A stretch of DNA of 64,000 nt from positions 124,001 to 188,000 of the forward strand of contig CP072535.1 of NCBI GenBank assembly GCA_021730165.1, written 5' to 3'. The notes under the pieces were generated by a model. It saw only the letters and a list, made by a program, of their open reading frames with translations, was not told the origin of the DNA and searched no databases. The translations under genes and the position numbers were made by a program. Numbering within the stretch: the first letter of the stretch is position 1; the number at the start of each line of letters is the position of its first letter. Shown in pieces: positions 28,582-39,295 of this stretch. Origin of the DNA: Candidatus Vesicomyidisocius sp. Pext_18_S21. Lineage in GTDB: Bacteria > Pseudomonadota > Gammaproteobacteria > PS1 > Pseudothioglobaceae.

Positions 28582-29741
28582 AGTAAAGCAAAAGGAATAA
28601 TTAAGTATAGATGTACTTTGTAAGTGACCTATTTTGAATAGTTTTTTTTTCTCAATTTAACAAGTAGTTTTTAACTGATTATCTATCGTAATTATCAATT
28701 AGTTCTCTATTATTACTATAAACTTCTTTTTAATGATCCATATGTTTTGCTAATTGTAGTAATATTACATGGTATTTTTATTATTGTGCGTCAAATATCT
28801 TTTAGAAAATCTAATAATAAAGGGAGATCAAATCTTTACAAGATAACTATTAAGTTATATATCTATAAAATGATAATGAATTGAATTTGGTAAGCTATAG
28901 GATGATGAACCATATATTTGAGAACAAACAGTATTCCAAATATTTTTGATTGCTTTATGCTATTACTGATTAGTTTCTAAGTAATACTCCTCTTATTCTT
29001 GCTAGAAAGCATTATTAGCGGAGATAAGTATCTAAGCGAATAGAGAATATAGGTATTTAAGTTTACGTAATCATGGTACTTTAATAAAGAAAATATTATT
29101 CGATATATTTTGCTCTGAGCAGAGCAAGAATACTATTGTACCATTCATCAGATTATCTAGTAGAATTAATAATTATAGTTCCTCTCTTTGCAAAAAGTTT
29201 GGTAATTAATTTTAGGATTTTCTTTAAAATTAATTACATAATTCAATCATATTAATGAGGGTTGTTAAGGTTTTTAATGGGTTTATTAGTAAAGTAAAAT
29301 ATAGTAGCAAGTACTCAAAAACCAGGTGTTAAATTTGAGTATTGTAAAAAAAACAATTTGAGATAGTAGGAAGTAATAAAAATAGATGAAGTTATCTTCT
29401 AATAAATAGATCTTATTATTAGAAGATCATTTGTTATAAAGAATAGAAAGGTATTTTGATAGGTACGTATAGTAATGTATTCAAAAGAGTTTGAATGTAA
29501 ATTTTTTCTTAGATTAGCACCCTAATAAATACCACTTTTAACCAGTTAATAGTTAATATGGAGATATAAAAATATAGGAGTGCTGATAAAAAATACTAGC
29601 ATACACGTTTATAGATTTATTTATTATAAATAAGCATAGATATTCTCATCATTTAGATGTTATTAATGGATAATATTATACAATAATAGTTTACCCTAGT
29701 TAAGAGATGGTAGTCTATATGACTGGTAAATAGTGAGGAGT
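28582..29741. other. 1.15-kb gene-free region between glmM and the TauE-family gene
   Basis: No convincing gene on either strand. A short plus-strand segment from 28740 reads YVLLIVVILHGIFIIVRQ, a membrane-helix-like piece that soon hits stops, so a decayed gene is possible. Two perfect hairpins are visible: TTGCTCTG-AG-CAGAGCAA at 29110-29127, and ATCTTCTAATAA (29394-29405) with TTATTAGAAGAT (29416-29427). Downstream neighbours common in relatives (tpiA, secG) are absent. Confidence 0.55.
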
Positions 29742-30476
29742 ATGTATTTTTCTAATACGGAATTATTTTTAATTAGTTTGATTTTCTTATGGGTAGGATT
29801 TGTACGCACTGGGTTTGGATTTGGGGGTGTATCGCTTGGTTTACCACTAATGTTATTGATAGGTTCATCACCTGTTTACTGGCTACCTATAATTGGAATT
29901 CATTTATTATTCTTCTCATCATTAACTTTATTTAAGTCTATTAAAGAGGTTGATTGGTACTATCTTAGATACTCACTTTTATGGATTATTCCACCAACTC
30001 TATTTGGATTATTCTGGTTGTTGTCATTATCTGATAAGGTGATGATTGTGGTTGTGTATTCAATTACGATTTTTTATTCAATTATTTGGATTTTTAACCA
30101 AAAACTTACTTCATGTCGGGCGTGGGTAGATAAATTATTATTAATGCTAGGTGGTTATGTAACAGGTACTTCGCTAATTGGTGCGCCTTTGATTGTAGCT
30201 GTATATATTCGTTATGTAGCAAAGAAATATTTGCGTAATACTTTGTTTGTATTATGGTTTATTTTAGTAAGTATTAAAATGAGTGTTTTTATAGCATTTG
30301 GAATAAAAATTGACTGGCAATTATCTTTGAGTTTAATTCCTATTGCAGCGATTGGACATGTTGTTGGATTGAAATTACACCAAAGAATTATAGAAAATGA
30401 CGATTTATTTAGGTATTGGGTGGGTGGTATATTATTGCTGACTAGCTTGATTGGTATTTTAAAGGTTATTATGTAG
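29742..30476 (+). CDS. TauE/SafE (TSUP) family membrane permease
   Basis: A 244-residue very hydrophobic protein with about seven to eight membrane spans. The N-terminal half has the family's glycine-rich signature GFVRTGFGFGGVSLGLPL, echoed after the midpoint by GGYVTGTSLIGAPLIVAVY. TSUP proteins export or import sulfite, sulfonates or organic anions; sulfite or thiosulfate-linked transport is plausible in a thiotroph but not shown. Start choice is uncertain: ATG 29742 has GAGGAG only one base before it, while GTG 29733 adds three residues. It stands alone between two gene-free gaps. Confidence 0.82.
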   Translation: MYFSNTELFLISLIFLWVGFVRTGFGFGGVSLGLPLMLLIGSSPVYWLPIIGIHLLFFSSLTLFKSIKEVDWYYLRYSLLWIIPPTLFGLFWLLSLSDKVMIVVVYSITIFYSIIWIFNQKLTSCRAWVDKLLLMLGGYVTGTSLIGAPLIVAVYIRYVAKKYLRNTLFVLWFILVSIKMSVFIAFGIKIDWQLSLSLIPIAAIGHVVGLKLHQRIIENDDLFRYWVGGILLLTSLIGILKVIM

Positions 30477-30824
30477 AATAACCTCTCAAGTATTAATTAT
30501 GATTTGAATCTTATTATTTTTATTGGTTATGGTCCTAACTTAAGAAGAAAGATAGATTGGGTAAAATTTAGCTATACATGCATAGCTAAACAGATTGATT
30601 ATACTATGGAGAGGTATAGGTTATTTAGATAAATAAGCCTGTATTAATAATGAAAGAAATCGAAGGTAGATAGATTCAAGTAAATATGGTGGTAAATGTG
30701 GTATTTATACGAAACCATTAAGACTTCTTTAATTCAATTTAAATTTTAGTATAAAAACTATCGGAATTAATGTACTCTAATGTGTGTGTTAAAGGTTAAT
30801 TAAAATTAGGTTAAAATCATCTTT
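30477..30824. other. Gap between the TauE-family gene and rsxA
   Basis: About 350 AT-rich bases with no open frame. A perfect 9-bp hairpin TTTAGCTAT (30566-30574) / ATAGCTAAA (30581-30589) with a 6-base loop lies 90 bases after the permease stop and may end its transcript; no T tract follows. Confidence 0.5.
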
Positions 30825-31400
30825 ATGAATGAATATGTTTTAATATTGGTAAGTACAATTTTAGTTAATAACTTTGTACTAGTTAAGTTTTTAGGATTAT
30901 GCCCGTTTATGGGAGCGTCAAGAAACATTGATACCGCAATTGGTATGGGTTTTGCTACGACTTTTGTATTGACTTTAGCAAGTATTTCTAGCTATTTAAT
31001 TAATACCTATGTTTTAGTTCCATTTGAGATAGAATATTTAAGAACCATTGCTTTTATTGTAACTATTGCGGGCGTGGTTGGGTTTACTGAATTAGTAGTT
31101 AACAAAACTTCCCCTACTTTATATCAGTCTTTAGGTGTATTTTTACCACTTATTACTACTAATTGTGCCGTATTGGGCGTAGCATTATTAAATGTTAATC
31201 AAGATAACGGGTTTTTAGCATCATGTGTTTATGGTTTTGGTGTTGCTATTGGATTTTCATTTGTATTGGTATTGTTCTCAACTATCCGTGAGCGAATTGA
31301 TGTGGCGGATGTGCCATTGATTTTTAAAGGTGTGCCTATTGCATTAATTACTGCTGGGCTGATGTCAATGGCATTTATGGGTTTTATTGGACTTGTTTGA
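30825..31400 (+). CDS. rsxA: Electron transport complex subunit RsxA/RnfA
   Basis: Integral membrane subunit of the Rnf/Rsx complex, which couples electron flow between NADH and ferredoxin-like carriers to ion movement, and in E. coli keeps SoxR reduced. The 191-residue protein has six predicted helices, with the conserved [18 protein letters not shown] near residue 15 and [15 protein letters not shown] near residue 105; these cysteines hold the intramembrane [2Fe-2S] cluster. First gene of rsxABCDG. Confidence 0.96.
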   Translation: MNEYVLILVSTILVNNFVLVKFLGLCPFMGASRNIDTAIGMGFATTFVLTLASISSYLINTYVLVPFEIEYLRTIAFIVTIAGVVGFTELVVNKTSPTLYQSLGVFLPLITTNCAVLGVALLNVNQDNGFLASCVYGFGVAIGFSFVLVLFSTIRERIDVADVPLIFKGVPIALITAGLMSMAFMGFIGLV

Positions 31401-31412
31401 GTTTGGTTTAGT

Positions 31413-31952
31413 TTGTTTGATTCAGTTTTAATTTTCTCTATTCTTACTTTAATATTAGGTTTAGTTCTTGGATATGCTGGAGTTAAATTTAAATTAAAAG
31501 ATAATCCTTTGATTAGTCAAATAGATATGATTTTGCCACAAATTCAATGTGGTCAATGCGATTATCCTGGATGCCGTCCTTATGCATGCGCAATTGCTAG
31601 CGGTGAAGCGAAAATTAATCAATGTCCACCAGGTGGACAAGAAGTAGCTGATGCTCTAGCAGAACTTTTAGGGGTTGAAACTTTAGAACTTAATGCTGAG
31701 CATGGTGAAACTAAGCCTAGCCACGTGGTATTTGTTGATGAGCAATCTTGTATTGGTTGTACTTTGTGTATTCAGGCTTGCCCTGTGGATGCATTTGTAG
31801 GTGCATCTAAGATGATGACTCAAGTAATTATTAATGAATGTACAGGATGTGATTTGTGTATTCCTGTTTGTCCTGTTGATTGTATTTATGTGAAAGAAAT
31901 TACTCCAAAATTAATTACATTTGTATCAAATATTATCAAGGTTAAACATTAG
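31413..31952 (+). CDS. rsxB: Electron transport complex ferredoxin subunit RsxB/RnfB
   Basis: Iron-sulfur electron carrier anchored by one N-terminal helix ([19 protein letters not shown]). The Fe-S domain [20 protein letters not shown] plus NQCPPGG holds one [4Fe-4S]; two ferredoxin motifs [18 protein letters not shown] and [16 protein letters not shown] hold two more. Length 179. It starts with TTG at 31413, 12 bases after rsxA; no ATG fits before the helix. RsxC starts 2 bases after its stop. Confidence 0.95.
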   Translation: MFDSVLIFSILTLILGLVLGYAGVKFKLKDNPLISQIDMILPQIQCGQCDYPGCRPYACAIASGEAKINQCPPGGQEVADALAELLGVETLELNAEHGETKPSHVVFVDEQSCIGCTLCIQACPVDAFVGASKMMTQVIINECTGCDLCIPVCPVDCIYVKEITPKLITFVSNIIKVKH

Positions 31953-31954
31953 CC

Positions 31955-33445
31955 ATGGGTAATTATTCATTTAATGGCGGAATTGTGATTAAAAATCCTT
32001 ATTTACTGAATAAGGTTGAGATTATTCAGGCTTCACTACCAAAAAAGATAATTCTTCCTTTGCAAAAGTTTGATGGGAAGGCAGAACCTTGTGTAAGTGT
32101 TGGTGATTATGTACTTGTTGGGCAAGTTGTTGCTAGTACCGAGAGTGGTTTTGATGTATCAAGTCATTCTTCAATTTCTGGTGTAGTTTTGAGTATTGAT
32201 ACACAAGATATAGCGCATAAGTCAGGATTTAAATTTCAGTGTATTACTATTAAATCTGATGGTGAAGATAAGTGGATAGATAATAAAGGTTGTAATGTTG
32301 ATTTTTTGCATTATTCAAAGGAAGTTTTAGTTGGCATTATTCAAAAATCAGGTATTGTAGGAATGGGTGGTGCTGGGTTTCCAACTCATGTTAAGATAAG
32401 TAAGGTTCTAGATTGTCATACTTTAATTATCAATGGTACTGAATGTGAACCAGGCGTTATGTGTGATGATGCTTTAATGCAATTTTATCCAAAAGAAATT
32501 ATTCTTGGCATAGAAATTTTACTATATATTTGTGGTGCAGATCGTGCTATTATTGCTATTGAGGATGATAAACAAGCAGCTTATCAAGCGTTATTAACTG
32601 TTAACCATAATGATAGGATTAATATTAATCAAATTCCAACTAAATACACCTCTGGTGCTGAGAAGTTACTCATTAAGGCGCTACTTGATATTGAAATTAT
32701 ATCAGGGCGTTTTGCTATTAATGAAGGTATTATTTGTCAAAATATATCCACTACTAAAGCAGTATTTGATGCAGTTATTAATCATAAACCACTAATATCA
32801 CGTATTGTTACGGTGACAGGAAATGGTGTTTCTCCAAATAACTTTGAAGTTCGTTTAGGTGCATCATTTAAGCATCTTATTTCAATGTCTACTCCTAATA
32901 CAAAAGAACATAATTATCGTATGGGTGGTATGATGATGGGTATTGATGTTGTTGATATTAATATGCCTATTGGTAAAACTACCAGTGCTATTTTTGTTAA
33001 TAATAAAATGCCTAAACCTATTATTCAGGAATGTATTCGTTGTGGTCAATGTTCAGAAGTTTGTCCTATTGGATTGCTTCCACAACAACTTTATTGGTAT
33101 GTTAAAAGTAAGAGTTTTGAAAAAGCTTTGAAATATAATTTACCTGATTGTATTGAATGCGCTTGTTGTGATTATGTCTGTCCAAGTCATATACCATTAG
33201 TGAGTTATTTTTCTTTTGCTAAGATGTTTAGTAAGCAACAAACTATAGAACAGGATAAAGTTAATATTGCTAGAGAAAGATTTAAATATAGAGAGCATCG
33301 TCTTAAGCGTAACAATCTTGAACGTGCACAGGTAATGCTGGATAAGAAAAAATTTTTAAAAGAAAAAATGGTAAAAGAACAGTTCCAAAAACAAAAAATC
33401 ATTGATGCAATGAAGCGAGTAAAACAAGTAAAGGATAATTTTTGA
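31955..33445 (+). CDS. rsxC: Electron transport complex subunit RsxC/RnfC
   Basis: Peripheral NADH-oxidising subunit with FMN and two [4Fe-4S] clusters. NADH/FMN-binding segment GIVGMGGAGFPTHVK near residue 130, then INGTECEPGVMCDD, and two cluster motifs CIRCGQCSEVCPIGLLP and CIECACCDYVCPSHIPL from about residue 360. The charged tail KRNNLERAQVMLDKKKFLKE is short; E. coli RsxC has a long alanine-rich repeat tail that is missing here (496 versus about 740 residues). The catalytic part is complete. Confidence 0.95.
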   Translation: MGNYSFNGGIVIKNPYLLNKVEIIQASLPKKIILPLQKFDGKAEPCVSVGDYVLVGQVVASTESGFDVSSHSSISGVVLSIDTQDIAHKSGFKFQCITIKSDGEDKWIDNKGCNVDFLHYSKEVLVGIIQKSGIVGMGGAGFPTHVKISKVLDCHTLIINGTECEPGVMCDDALMQFYPKEIILGIEILLYICGADRAIIAIEDDKQAAYQALLTVNHNDRININQIPTKYTSGAEKLLIKALLDIEIISGRFAINEGIICQNISTTKAVFDAVINHKPLISRIVTVTGNGVSPNNFEVRLGASFKHLISMSTPNTKEHNYRMGGMMMGIDVVDINMPIGKTTSAIFVNNKMPKPIIQECIRCGQCSEVCPIGLLPQQLYWYVKSKSFEKALKYNLPDCIECACCDYVCPSHIPLVSYFSFAKMFSKQQTIEQDKVNIARERFKYREHRLKRNNLERAQVMLDKKKFLKEKMVKEQFQKQKIIDAMKRVKQVKDNF

Positions 33446-34386
33446 CATTAATATTGAGTTCAACATCATGGATGATGCGTCAAGTTATTTATGCATTAGC
33501 GTTAGGTATATTTGTATCTTATTATTTCTTCGGTTGGGGTATTGTATTACAAATAGTGCTAGGTGTAATAACAGCTGTTGTAGTTGAATCAGCATTTTTA
33601 GCACTTAGAAGACGTGATATTATTAGTTCAATTAGTGACGGTTCAGTAATACTCACAGCAATCTTATTAGCTATCTCTATTCCTAGTATTGCACCATGGT
33701 GGGTGATAATAGTAGGAATAAGTTTTGCGATTATTTTTGGTAAGCAATTATACGGTGGTTTGGGTAATAATCTATTTAATCCAGCCATGTTAGGGTATGT
33801 ATTTTTGCTGATTTCTTACCCATTACAAATGAGCACTTGGTCAATTAATTTTTTAAGCTTTAATCAAGCCCTAGAGGTAGTGTTTAATTTAAGTAATATT
33901 GATGCAATTAGTGGTGCAACTAAACTAGATGAAATAAAGAATAGTTTATCATTGTCAAGCTCAATTCAACAATTAGAAATACATTTTCCCTCACAGGCAT
34001 GGATTAATGCAGGGTTCTTTTTTGGAGGAGTGTATTTATTATTTAGAAAGATTATTTCTTGGCATATTCCTGTTTCGTTTTTAGTAGGTATTGTGATAAC
34101 TTCAGTGTTGTTATGGATAAGTAATGTAGATTTATATATACCTATGCAAAATCATATTATGTTAGGTGGTACAATGTTAGGTGCATTTTTTATTGCAACT
34201 GATCCAGTTTCAGCTAGTACAACGCTAAAAGGTAGAATAATTTATGGCTTTTTAATTGGAGTGATCATCGTTATTATCCGTACTTTTGGTGGTTATCCTG
34301 ATGGGATTGCTTTTGCTGTACTGTTAATGAATATGACCGTACCATTGATTGATATTTATACACAACCTAAGGTATTTGGGAAATAA
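33442..34386 (+). CDS. rsxD: Electron transport complex subunit RsxD/RnfD
   Basis: Membrane subunit carrying covalently bound FMN on a threonine in the SGAT motif, seen here as DAISGATKLDEIK near residue 155. About nine helices, with LYGGLGNNLFNPAMLGYVF and FFIATDPVSASTT typical of the NqrB/RnfD family. Length 314. It starts with TTG at 33442, overlapping the rsxC stop by 4 bases, and its stop TAA overlaps the rsxG ATG by one base: tight translational coupling. Confidence 0.95.
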   Translation: MTLILSSTSWMMRQVIYALALGIFVSYYFFGWGIVLQIVLGVITAVVVESAFLALRRRDIISSISDGSVILTAILLAISIPSIAPWWVIIVGISFAIIFGKQLYGGLGNNLFNPAMLGYVFLLISYPLQMSTWSINFLSFNQALEVVFNLSNIDAISGATKLDEIKNSLSLSSSIQQLEIHFPSQAWINAGFFFGGVYLLFRKIISWHIPVSFLVGIVITSVLLWISNVDLYIPMQNHIMLGGTMLGAFFIATDPVSASTTLKGRIIYGFLIGVIIVIIRTFGGYPDGIAFAVLLMNMTVPLIDIYTQPKVFGK

Positions 34387-34994
34387 TGTTGCGTGCTATG
34401 TTAAAGTCAGGGGCACTATTGTTTGTATTTACAGTAGTGAGTATATTTTTTGTTTCGCTTACACAAATTAATACCAAGGATATTATTATTTATAATGAAA
34501 AACAATTATTAATTCAACGTTTAGGTGAATTGGTTAGTGGTTATAGTAATGATATATTAGCAGATAAATATTCTAAAACACTTAAATTACATGGTGTAGT
34601 ACAAAATATTAATATTTATCCAGTAAAAAAGAATCATAAGATATTTTCCTATTTGATTGAACACACTTATCCTAATGGTTATAATGGAGATATTCGTTTA
34701 TTAACAGGTGTTGGTATTGATAAAAAGCTCCTTGGTGTCCGTGTTATAACGCATAAAGAAACTCCGGGTTTAGGTGATAAAATAGAGCTGAAAAAATCAA
34801 ATTGGATTGAACAATTTTTTGGTCTTTCTCTTTTAAACCCAGTGAAGAAAAAATGGAAAGTAAAACGAGACGGTGGTATATTTGATACCTTTACTGGTGC
34901 AACTATCACTCCACGAGCCATTGTTACTGCAACTTATCAAGTCTTAGAATTACTAAATGAACCTTGCTTACTTAGTAAAAAACCATGCAATTAA
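34386..34994 (+). CDS. rsxG: Electron transport complex subunit RsxG/RnfG
   Basis: Periplasmic flavoprotein subunit anchored by an N-terminal helix (SGALLFVFTVVSIFFVSL). FMN is attached to a threonine in the motif FDTFTGATITPRAIV near residue 168; GVRVITHKETPGLGDKIE is the other conserved segment. Length 202. Its stop overlaps the start of queA by 10 bases, so there is no room for rsxE, which normally follows rsxG. Confidence 0.95.
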   Translation: MLRAMLKSGALLFVFTVVSIFFVSLTQINTKDIIIYNEKQLLIQRLGELVSGYSNDILADKYSKTLKLHGVVQNINIYPVKKNHKIFSYLIEHTYPNGYNGDIRLLTGVGIDKKLLGVRVITHKETPGLGDKIELKKSNWIEQFFGLSLLNPVKKKWKVKRDGGIFDTFTGATITPRAIVTATYQVLELLNEPCLLSKKPCN

Positions 34995-36007
34995 AAGATT
35001 TTGATTTTGATTTACCAGCTTCTCTTATTGCTCAGCATCCACCTAAAAATAGAATAGATTCACGACTTTTGGTCAAAAGATCAAGCATTATAGATATACA
35101 ATTTAACCAAATTGGTGATTTTTTTCAATCAGGTGACTTGTTAATAATGAATAATACAAAAGTTATTCCTGCACGCTTATTTGGAATAAAGGAAACAGGT
35201 GGTAAAGTTGAAATTATGATTGAACGTATCTTGGATGAAAACCGAGTACTTGCAATGATTAAAGCTAGTAGAGCGCCTAAGATTGGTAGTTTTATTTTCT
35301 TAGAAAACGATGTTAATATAATAGTATATCAAAAAGATAATGGTTTTTATACACTAATATTTGAAACCGACTCCTTATTTGATTTGCTTAATAATATTGG
35401 CCATATTCCACTACCTCCTTATATTAAAAGAACAGATAATATACAAGATTTAAGTCGTTATCAAACTGTTTATGCACAAAAAGAGGGTGCAGTGGCTGCC
35501 CCAACGGCAGGTCTACATTTTGATGATAGTTTATTAACACAATTAAAAATACAAGGTATCGATCACTTATTTGTTACATTACATATTGGTTCAGGTACAT
35601 TTATTCCTATCAGAACTAATAACATTAAAAACCATGTAATGCACAGTGAAATATTTGAAATTAGCCAAGTAACAGTTGATAGAATTAATTTAACTAAAGC
35701 AAATGGTGGACGTATTATTGCAGTTGGAACGACTACTGTAAGGGTTTTAGAGTCTAGTCTTAAAAACGGCAAACTTATTGCCCAGAGTGGCGAGACTGAT
35801 ATTTTTATTTACCCCAGTTATAAGTTCATAATTGTGGATAGTTTGATTACTAATTTCCATTTACCAAAATCTTCATTATTAATGTTAGTAAGTGCTTTTA
35901 TCGGACGTGATAAAATGCTTGAACTTTATCAACACGCTATTGAGCAAAAATATAAATTTCTCTCTTATGGCGATGCCATGTTTTTGGAAAAAAATAATGA
36001 TTTATGA
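34985..36007 (+). CDS. queA: S-adenosylmethionine:tRNA ribosyltransferase-isomerase
   Basis: Transfers and rearranges ribose from SAM to preQ1 in tRNA anticodons, the next-to-last step of queuosine. It starts MQLKDFDFDLPASLIAQHPP; conserved blocks include NNTKVIPARLFG, GHIPLPPYIKR, QTVYAQKEGAVAAPTAGLHF and the C-terminal ITNFHLPKSSLLMLVSAF. Length 340. It overlaps rsxG by 10 bases. tgt, which normally follows, is not downstream; 445 bases without genes come next. Confidence 0.96.
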   Translation: MQLKDFDFDLPASLIAQHPPKNRIDSRLLVKRSSIIDIQFNQIGDFFQSGDLLIMNNTKVIPARLFGIKETGGKVEIMIERILDENRVLAMIKASRAPKIGSFIFLENDVNIIVYQKDNGFYTLIFETDSLFDLLNNIGHIPLPPYIKRTDNIQDLSRYQTVYAQKEGAVAAPTAGLHFDDSLLTQLKIQGIDHLFVTLHIGSGTFIPIRTNNIKNHVMHSEIFEISQVTVDRINLTKANGGRIIAVGTTTVRVLESSLKNGKLIAQSGETDIFIYPSYKFIIVDSLITNFHLPKSSLLMLVSAFIGRDKMLELYQHAIEQKYKFLSYGDAMFLEKNNDL

Positions 36008-36452
36008 AAATGTATGAATTACTCTAGGAATTGAATTTAGTGATACCTATCGGGTTAAGATATATACTAAATAAGTTATTAAATAATTTAGCGAATGTAT
36101 TGTGGAAAAGTTAATATTAAGTTATTATCATGTAGATAGAATTAACATTATCTATTTTAGTAGTGTATTGATACTAGTTTAATAGTTATTTTTAGATTAT
36201 AGATATTTTACTTAGTTGGAAACTGGATATAATTAATATTTAAAGACTAAACATTATTATATATTTTATAATTTTAAAAGAAGTAATATTAATCTTAATT
36301 GTGAGTTTTTATAAAAACTCTGTGCATAATATTGAGAGTATTTTGTAGTTTAGGTATTTTTTATGGGTAAAAAATTTATTGAAGAAGTCTAATAATTTTT
36401 AGTTTGCTAGTTTTAGAGAAAAATATTGCGCAAGTCCTTATCAAATAGATAA
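36008..36452. other. Gap between convergent queA and the PanE-like gene
   Basis: About 445 AT-rich bases, no open frame. An 18-bp perfect palindrome GAGTTTTTATAAAAACTC lies at 36303-36320 between the convergent genes. I see no trace of tgt or yajC. Confidence 0.5.
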
Positions 36453-37223
36453 TTAAATGTGTTTATTTGCAATTTTTTTTAATGCTGGTACAGATAAGTT
36501 AAATGCTTTTGCTAATTCAAGTGTGCGTTTTAGTCTTGTAAGTGCAAATCTTCCCATGCAGCTATGTTCTAAGTCACTTTCAAAGATTTTTATCATGCCT
36601 TGTTCTAATTTTTTTTCATCAAAGGTTTGTCCAGTAAGTTTGCTTTGTAGGGCTATGATATCATTTGATACATTTCTCATTAAGCTTGAGTGTTTGTTAC
36701 GTAAATCGTTAATATTCGCATCTGATTCAATGACTAAACCTACAATATTAGTGGTTAAGATATAAAGATTTTTTAACACTAACTCAAATAATAACTCTTC
36801 TTCGGAATTAAGAATATGAGAAGGGATATTAATCAAAGATAAAGAATCAACTAGAATTTTTGCTTTTTTACCATAGGTAGGAGATGAAATTAATACTTTA
36901 GTATCTATGCCTTTTTTTTTCTCAAACCAGACTGAAATTACAGTAGGGTCTACAAAGTTATGAGTTTGCCAATCCCTAGGTAAGAGTTCATTTTGTATCA
37001 TGGTAATTCTATCTTTCCATTTATCAGGAGTGGAAAGTAGTGCATTTTGTAAATCGCCTTCTGCTGTACAAACTAAGACAAGTTCTGGATTGATGGTATT
37101 GGATAACTCGTTAATATTGGTTTGTCTGGTGATTGGATAAACAGGATAATTATTTTTTAAAAAAGCACGAGAGAAAATACTTCCTAATTCTCCAATTCCT
37201 AGTACAATAATTGGCTTTTTCAT
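36453..37223 (-). CDS. Ketopantoate-reductase-like NAD(P)-binding protein, function unknown
   Basis: A 256-residue protein opening with a Rossmann loop, [17 protein letters not shown] near residues 5-21, then a long helical C-terminal half ([20 protein letters not shown], then [20 protein letters not shown]). The layout resembles ApbA/PanE oxidoreductases, but the PanE catalytic motifs are not evident, so the substrate is unknown. Its ATG overlaps the sucD TGA in an ATGA junction, suggesting coupled translation with sucCD. Confidence 0.62.
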   Translation of the reverse strand: MKKPIIVLGIGELGSIFSRAFLKNNYPVYPITRQTNINELSNTINPELVLVCTAEGDLQNALLSTPDKWKDRITMIQNELLPRDWQTHNFVDPTVISVWFEKKKGIDTKVLISSPTYGKKAKILVDSLSLINIPSHILNSEEELLFELVLKNLYILTTNIVGLVIESDANINDLRNKHSSLMRNVSNDIIALQSKLTGQTFDEKKLEQGMIKIFESDLEHSCMGRFALTRLKRTLELAKAFNLSVPALKKIANKHI

Positions 37224-38089
37224 GCTAATATTTCAAGTAAGGTTTCACCAATACTTGTGGGTGTGGGCGCAATTGCTACGCCGACTTTTCTCAAGGCTTT
37301 AATTTTATCGATCGCCTTACCAGTGCTCGCACTAATAACTGCACCAGAATGCCCCATACGCTTGCCTTGTGGTGCATTTAAGCCTGCAATATAAGAAACT
37401 ACAGGTTTAGATACGTTAGATTGAATATATTCTGCTGCCTCCTCTTCGGCTGATCCACCAATTTCACCTACCATAACGATAGACTTAGTTTGCGAGTCTG
37501 CTTCAAATAGAGCTAGACAGTCAATAAAATCCATCCCTTGAATGGGGTCACCACCAATTCCAATACAGGTGCTTTGCCCTAATCCTACTAATGTAGTTTG
37601 ATGTACGGCTTCATAGGTTAATGTACCTGAGCGTGATATCACTCCAACACTGCCAGCTTGATGAATATTACCAGGCATAATCCCTAATTTGCATTCATTA
37701 GGTGTAATAACGCCTGGACAGTTAGGACCAATCAGAATTGAATCAGATTTTTTTAAAATAGCTTTAATTTTAAGCATATCTTGTACGGGAATGCCTTCGG
37801 TAATACAAGCAATCACAGGAATTTTTGTTTCAATGGCTTCAAGTATTGAGGCGTAAGCAAAGCGTGGTGGTACATAAATTATGCTAGCATTAGCGTGTGT
37901 TTCATTTATGGCCTCTTTAGTTGTGTTAAAAACAGGCAAGTTTAAATGTCTTTGTCCGCCTTTATTTGGCGTTACTCCACCAACAATTTGTGTGCCATAA
38001 ATAATTGATTGCTTAGAGTGAAATGTTCCTTGTTTTCCTGTAAATCCTTGTGTAATAACGCGTGTATTTTTGTCAATTAGAATACTCAT
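37220..38089 (-). CDS. sucD: Succinyl-CoA synthetase subunit alpha
   Basis: Forms succinyl-CoA reversibly with ATP or GTP formation. The CoA-binding Rossmann start is [33 protein letters not shown] is conserved, and the phosphorylated histidine sits in [12 protein letters not shown] near residue 245. Length 289. Start overlaps sucC by 4 bases (ATGA) and the end overlaps the PanE-like gene by 4. The usual upstream genes sucAB are absent; 2-oxoglutarate dehydrogenase is known to be missing in related clam symbionts, where the enzyme would supply succinyl-CoA. Confidence 0.97.
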   Translation of the reverse strand: MSILIDKNTRVITQGFTGKQGTFHSKQSIIYGTQIVGGVTPNKGGQRHLNLPVFNTTKEAINETHANASIIYVPPRFAYASILEAIETKIPVIACITEGIPVQDMLKIKAILKKSDSILIGPNCPGVITPNECKLGIMPGNIHQAGSVGVISRSGTLTYEAVHQTTLVGLGQSTCIGIGGDPIQGMDFIDCLALFEADSQTKSIVMVGEIGGSAEEEAAEYIQSNVSKPVVSYIAGLNAPQGKRMGHSGAVISASTGKAIDKIKALRKVGVAIAPTPTSIGETLLEILA

Positions 38090-39246
38090 TTTGCTAGTTT
38101 TATAATTTTTATTGTAGCTTTGTTTAAATCAGATTCAGTATGAATATCTACCTTTGCTTTATCTAGTAATTTAAGTCCATTAGTGGCATTAGTGCCTTCT
38201 AGGCGCACTACAATTGGCAATGTCAATCTCACTTTTTCAATTGCTTGTAATATACCTTGTGCAATTAAATCACAATGCACAATACCTCCAAAAATGTTCA
38301 CTAATATACCTTTAATATTTTTCTCGGTTTGAATAAGTTCAAAGGCTTTAGCAACCCTGTCAGCAGTTGTGCCTCCTCCTACATCTAAAAAATTAGCTGG
38401 AGAGCCGCCAAAATGCTCAATTAAATCCATCGTAGCCATTGCTAATCCTGCTCCATTCACCATGCAACCAATTGTTCCATTAAGTGAAATATAATTAAGC
38501 TGGTATGTATTAGCAAGTCTTTCTTTTTCATCTTCTTGTGATATGTCACGTAACGCAATAATATCTTTATGTCGATATAGCGCATTATCATCAAAATCAA
38601 TCTTTCCATCAAGCGCTAATAGATTGTTTTCTTTAGTAATAACAAGTGGATTAATTTCAATTAAATTAACATCTTTTTGAGTAAAGATTTCGTATAAACC
38701 TAAAAGAATATTGTTAAATTGCTTAGTAAGTTTAAAGTGAAGGTCTAGTTTTTTAGCTATAAAAGTACAATCTTGTACAGATAAATGCCCCAGTGGGTTA
38801 ATGCCAAATTTAATAATTTTATTAGGAGTTTTTCTGGCAACCTTTTCGATATCCATACCACCCTTAGTAGAGGCTAAAACAGTGATTTTTTTCGTTTTTC
38901 TATCTATCAATAAACCAAGATATAATTCATTTGTAATATTCTCCCATATTTCAATTAGTATTTGACTAACTGGTAATCCTTTAGCATCTGTTTGTGGAGT
39001 GATAAGTCGTGAGTTTAATAATTTACCACATGCATTCTTAACTTCTTCAATGCTACTACATAAAATAATACCACCACCCTTGCCACGCCCTCCTGCATGA
39101 ATTTGAGCTTTAATAACCCAAATACTACCCCCTAAAGTTTTGCAAGCATCGTTAGCTTGGGTAACACTATAAATAAGAATACCTTTAGGGGTTTGAATAT
39201 GTTTGTGATTAAATAATTTTTTTGCTTGGTATTCGTGTATATGCAT
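38086..39246 (-). CDS. sucC: Succinyl-CoA synthetase subunit beta
   Basis: ATP-grasp subunit that binds nucleotide and succinate. It starts [27 protein letters not shown] is the nucleotide loop; [20 protein letters not shown] holds metal ligands; [16 protein letters not shown] and [15 protein letters not shown] contact the phosphohistidine; [17 protein letters not shown] follows. Length 386. First gene of sucC-sucD-PanE-like. The 670-base region upstream holds three unusual palindromes. Confidence 0.97.
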   Translation of the reverse strand: MHIHEYQAKKLFNHKHIQTPKGILIYSVTQANDACKTLGGSIWVIKAQIHAGGRGKGGGIILCSSIEEVKNACGKLLNSRLITPQTDAKGLPVSQILIEIWENITNELYLGLLIDRKTKKITVLASTKGGMDIEKVARKTPNKIIKFGINPLGHLSVQDCTFIAKKLDLHFKLTKQFNNILLGLYEIFTQKDVNLIEINPLVITKENNLLALDGKIDFDDNALYRHKDIIALRDISQEDEKERLANTYQLNYISLNGTIGCMVNGAGLAMATMDLIEHFGGSPANFLDVGGGTTADRVAKAFELIQTEKNIKGILVNIFGGIVHCDLIAQGILQAIEKVRLTLPIVVRLEGTNATNGLKLLDKAKVDIHTESDLNKATIKIIKLAK

Positions 39247-39295
39247 AAGTTTATCTCTTATTATACATTTTCTAAAATAAATATTCTCGGTCTCT

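Noticed and set aside
28740..28860. Hydrophobic segment that recalls a ZipA or SecG N-terminus
   Set aside because: Only one helix-like piece of about 18 residues is readable, with no family-specific motif; too little to name.
36008..36452. Remnant of tgt after queA
   Set aside because: tgt commonly follows queA, but no Tgt motif is found in any frame.
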